From: an uncultured Gemmatimonadales bacterium
GTDB lineage: Bacteria > Gemmatimonadota > Gemmatimonadetes > Longimicrobiales > Gaopeijiaceae
Length of the DNA stretch: 15,338 nucleotides
Reading direction: 5' to 3'
Assembly: GCA_937983085.1 (NCBI GenBank)
Contig: CALJKZ010000446.1
Span: 1 to 15,338 of the forward strand
The translations under genes were made by a program, and so were the position numbers. Below the pieces are notes generated by a model, which was given only the letters and a program-made list of their open reading frames with translations, was not told where the DNA came from and did not search any database. Each line of letters begins with the position of its first letter. Within the stretch, counting starts at the first letter, position 1. Below, piece by piece: positions 13,347-15,338 of the stretch.

Positions 13347-14114
13347 ATGGCTGACGCAACGACTCCCGAACTCGGCCTCACGCAGCCCGAAGTCGGCGCT
13401 TCCGATGACACTTGGGGCGGCAAGATCAACGCAGCACTCGGCATCCTCGATGCGGCGTTCGATGAGGCCACGGGTCACAACCATGACGGCACGAACGGCA
13501 ACGGGGCGCCCATCCCGCCGATCGGTCTCTCGGGTTTCAGCGCCGGGTTCCCGGCGAAGCTCGATGACGATGATTTCATTGGCCGTGCCATCGCGGCGGT
13601 GTCGCTCGGTGGCTTGGCGGTCACAAACGGCGATGGCCTCGCCGGGGATCCGGCGCTCGCGATCTCTCCGGCCAACGCAACGGCGATCACGAGCATCGCC
13701 GACGATGATGTGTTCCTGCTCGGGGACACGTCCGATTCCGGCAATCTCAAGAAGGCCACACGGGCGAACATCCTGAAGGGCGCCCTGCTCACGTCACCGA
13801 AGCTCGTCTTCGTGGACAAGGGGTCTGTCTCGGGCACGGTGCAGTGTGACCTCTCGACGGGCAACTGGTTCCGGATCCAGATGACCGGCGCGATCACGCT
13901 GCAACTCACCAACCCGCCCGCGACGGGCGCGTTCGGTGTCGTGTTCGAACTGGTCAACCCCGGCAGCGCGGCGTGGACCTTCCCGTCGGGCTTCAAGTGG
14001 CCTGGTGGCACCGCGCCGTCACTCACGGCGTCGGGCACCGATTTCCTGGTGGCGCTGTGCCGCGATGGTGGTGCGACGTACCGTGTCGTGCTCTCGCAGA
14101 AGGATTCGCGATGA
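13347..14114 (+). CDS. Phage tail fibre protein
   Basis: The 255-residue protein starts at an ATG with AGGGGCG nearby (9 bases after the previous stop). It carries several tail-fibre signatures: TPELGLTQPEVGASDDTWGG at 6-25 followed by KINAALGILD; GHNHDGTNGNG at 43-53, the H-x-H-D-G turn common in trimeric fibres; VTNGDGLAGDPALAIS at 92-107, a repeated short-fibre motif; DDVFLLGDTSDSGNLKKAT at 120-138; and a C-terminal beta domain with GAITLQLTNPPATGAFG (181-197), then WTFPSGFKWPGGTAPSLT (210-227). This layout is typical of fibre or baseplate-distal proteins that end in a beta-rich head. It overlaps the next gene by ATGA. A host-contact role is inferred from family, not shown here. Confidence 0.8.
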   Translation: MADATTPELGLTQPEVGASDDTWGGKINAALGILDAAFDEATGHNHDGTNGNGAPIPPIGLSGFSAGFPAKLDDDDFIGRAIAAVSLGGLAVTNGDGLAGDPALAISPANATAITSIADDDVFLLGDTSDSGNLKKATRANILKGALLTSPKLVFVDKGSVSGTVQCDLSTGNWFRIQMTGAITLQLTNPPATGAFGVVFELVNPGSAAWTFPSGFKWPGGTAPSLTASGTDFLVALCRDGGATYRVVLSQKDSR

Positions 14115-15073
14115 TCTTCGAACTGCTGACCGGAGTCCAGACCGTCGCCGGGGGCGGCGGGGGTGGCGGGGGCGGTGGCGCGGAGCGCTACGCGGCCTCG
14201 CTCTACACGGGCACGGGTGCAGCGCGGACGATCGCGAACGGCGTGAACCTGCAAGACAACGGTGGCATGGTCATGTTCAAGCGCCGTGCGGCTGTTGAGG
14301 ACTTCGCGATCTTTGACAGCCCGCGAAGCTGGATTCGCCGGTCGCGCCCGAACTCGGGTGTGCCGGATGACATCGTGTCGGCGCTGTCACCCGCGACTAC
14401 GGGGTTCGTGCTTTCGGGAGCAAACTACAATGCTCTTGGGGAGACCTACGTTGCCTGGGCGTTGCGCAACCTGACCGGGTTCTTCAAGGCCCAAGCGTTC
14501 ACCGGGGGCGTGTCACTCGTGTCGCACGGCCTCGGCGCAACGCCGGGCTTCATCATGGTCATGAAGCGGACGACGCGCGGCTCGCCGTACGATGGACAGG
14601 AGCACGGGCTGTTTTGGCACCGAGACATGGTGCTCGGGGAGGCCAACCGCATCGGGCAGTCGAACCCGGACAGCTTCGTCGCGTACATCGACAACGTGGG
14701 TGCCTCGCAGTTCCGGTTGCAGGGTGCTTATTGGGGCGCGACTGACACGTACATCGCGTACAGTTTCGGTCACGATGATGATCTCGTGTCGTGCGGCAGT
14801 TACACCGGGTCGAAGTCAGCGGGCGATGCCACCGAGCAGACGGTGACGCTGCCGTTCGCGCCGTCGATGGTCATGGTCTTCACGAAGCAGTTCGGCAATG
14901 CACACGCGATCTACGATGTGGTGCGTGGCGCCGATCTGTTCTTGAGCGAGACAGCGGGCGAAGGTGGCGAAGGAGTCCGACTGTCAGGTACGGATCTGCT
15001 GGTCAAGAACGATGCGGCGACACGACAGTTCGCGTTGTCAGGCGAGACCTTTTACTACGTGGCCTTGCGATGA
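14111..15073 (+). CDS. Receptor-binding-type tail protein with three repeated beta modules
   Basis: The 320-residue frame starts at the ATG overlapping the preceding stop. After a short N-terminus, MIFELLTGVQTVA, there is a run of ten glycines (14-23). The remainder consists of three similar modules of about 90-95 residues: about 28-120, 128-220 and 229-320. Each begins with an aromatic-TG type strand (YTGTGAARTI, AFTGGVSLVS, YTGSKSAGDA). Each continues with a M-V-M-F-K-R-like strand (GGMVMFKRR, FIMVMKRTT, MVMVFTKQF), and closes on an aromatic-rich strand (ETYVAWALR, DTYIAYSFG, ETFYYVALR). I recognise this as the DUF7483 type repeat found in marine phage tail proteins, with moderate confidence. 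It is probably a trimeric host-binding tip. The last codons overlap the next gene by ATGA. Confidence 0.68.
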   Translation: MIFELLTGVQTVAGGGGGGGGGGAERYAASLYTGTGAARTIANGVNLQDNGGMVMFKRRAAVEDFAIFDSPRSWIRRSRPNSGVPDDIVSALSPATTGFVLSGANYNALGETYVAWALRNLTGFFKAQAFTGGVSLVSHGLGATPGFIMVMKRTTRGSPYDGQEHGLFWHRDMVLGEANRIGQSNPDSFVAYIDNVGASQFRLQGAYWGATDTYIAYSFGHDDDLVSCGSYTGSKSAGDATEQTVTLPFAPSMVMVFTKQFGNAHAIYDVVRGADLFLSETAGEGGEGVRLSGTDLLVKNDAATRQFALSGETFYYVALR

Positions 15074-15338
15074 ACGATACTGAATACACGCCGCAACGAC
15101 AGGGAGCACTTCTGCGCGAGGGAGAGCCGTGGTGGAAGGCGGTTCCCAATCTCTTCCAGCGGTGGAAGGGACCGGCTGCGCTCATGTGGGGGCTGCTTGG
15201 CGGGGCGATCAGCACGACCGTCTATCGGTTCCTGGTTGTTGACCAGGTGCAGGCGCAATCGCGTCGGATCACGGCGCTGGAGACGCGCGTCGAACTGATT
15301 GAGAAGCAGTCGAGTGGCACCTTCAAGGGTGTGTGCAT
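15070..15338 (+). CDS. Single-span membrane protein with coiled coil, cut by the window edge
   Basis: The frame is open from an ATG that overlaps the stop of the receptor-binding gene (ATGA) to the right edge, so only 89 codons are visible. The N-terminus is soluble and has a Trp-rich stretch (GEPWWKAVPNLFQRWKG, 18-34). A hydrophobic helix, AALMWGLLGGAISTTVYRFL (36-55), forms one membrane span. It is followed by a heptad-like helix DQVQAQSRRITALETRVELI (58-77). A single span followed by a coiled coil occurs in holin-like and spanin-like phage proteins and in tail-associated membrane proteins. Placement after the fibre genes fits a lysis cassette, but this is only inference. The C-terminus would help to decide; it is missing. 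Confidence 0.6.
   Translation, partial: MNDTEYTPQRQGALLREGEPWWKAVPNLFQRWKGPAALMWGLLGGAISTTVYRFLVVDQVQAQSRRITALETRVELIEKQSSGTFKGVC

Noticed and set aside
13973..14110. N-terminal extension of the gene at 14111
   Set aside because: It would overlap the fibre gene upstream by about 140 bases. The ATG at 14111 forms the same ATGA junction seen at many other boundaries.

Overview
The window is the structural (virion) arm of a tailed double-stranded DNA phage. Its predicted virion proteins look like the SU10-type podovirus set: a P22/SU10-like portal, an SU10-type major capsid protein (DUF5309-like) and an SU10-type head-tail adaptor. The DNA is GC-rich (roughly 60-65% by eye), with G/C-ending codons in nearly every gene, so the host is probably a high-GC bacterium. 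Nothing in the window fixes its taxon. No integrase, lysogeny gene or host gene is visible, so I cannot tell a free phage from part of a prophage or a metagenomic contig.

Layout. Positions 1-683 hold three small, tightly packed leftward genes of unknown function (the first is cut by the window edge). Positions 684-1653 form a long non-coding divergent control region. Its main feature is ten 9-bp repeats set out as a mirror image (2-3 | 3-2) around an AT-richer centre. It also holds a recurrent palindrome, TGTGCA-N4-TGCACA, at both flanks, several candidate promoters and a C-rich tract whose complement could form G-quadruplexes. From 1654 to the right edge every gene points right and most neighbours overlap by ATGA or are 1-30 bases apart, so they are probably transcribed together.

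Order of the rightward genes: two small orphans (1654, 1910); small terminase (2433); a 95-residue orphan (3077); a 37-residue single-span membrane microprotein (3361); large terminase (3471); portal (5069); a small conserved portal-scaffold spacer protein (7459); acidic scaffold (7788); major capsid protein (9041); a small conserved head protein (10071); head-tail adaptor (10399); four fibre or receptor-binding type proteins in a row (11047, 12516, 13347, 14111); and a single-span membrane protein with a coiled coil that runs off the edge (15070).

How the genes fit together (inference from family roles): the terminase pair cuts and pumps DNA through the portal into a capsid built from the major capsid protein on the acidic scaffold. 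The adaptor closes the portal and carries the short tail, and the four downstream proteins form fibres that contact the host. The mirrored repeat array is the most unusual thing here. It may be a replication origin or a multi-site operator that controls both transcription directions.
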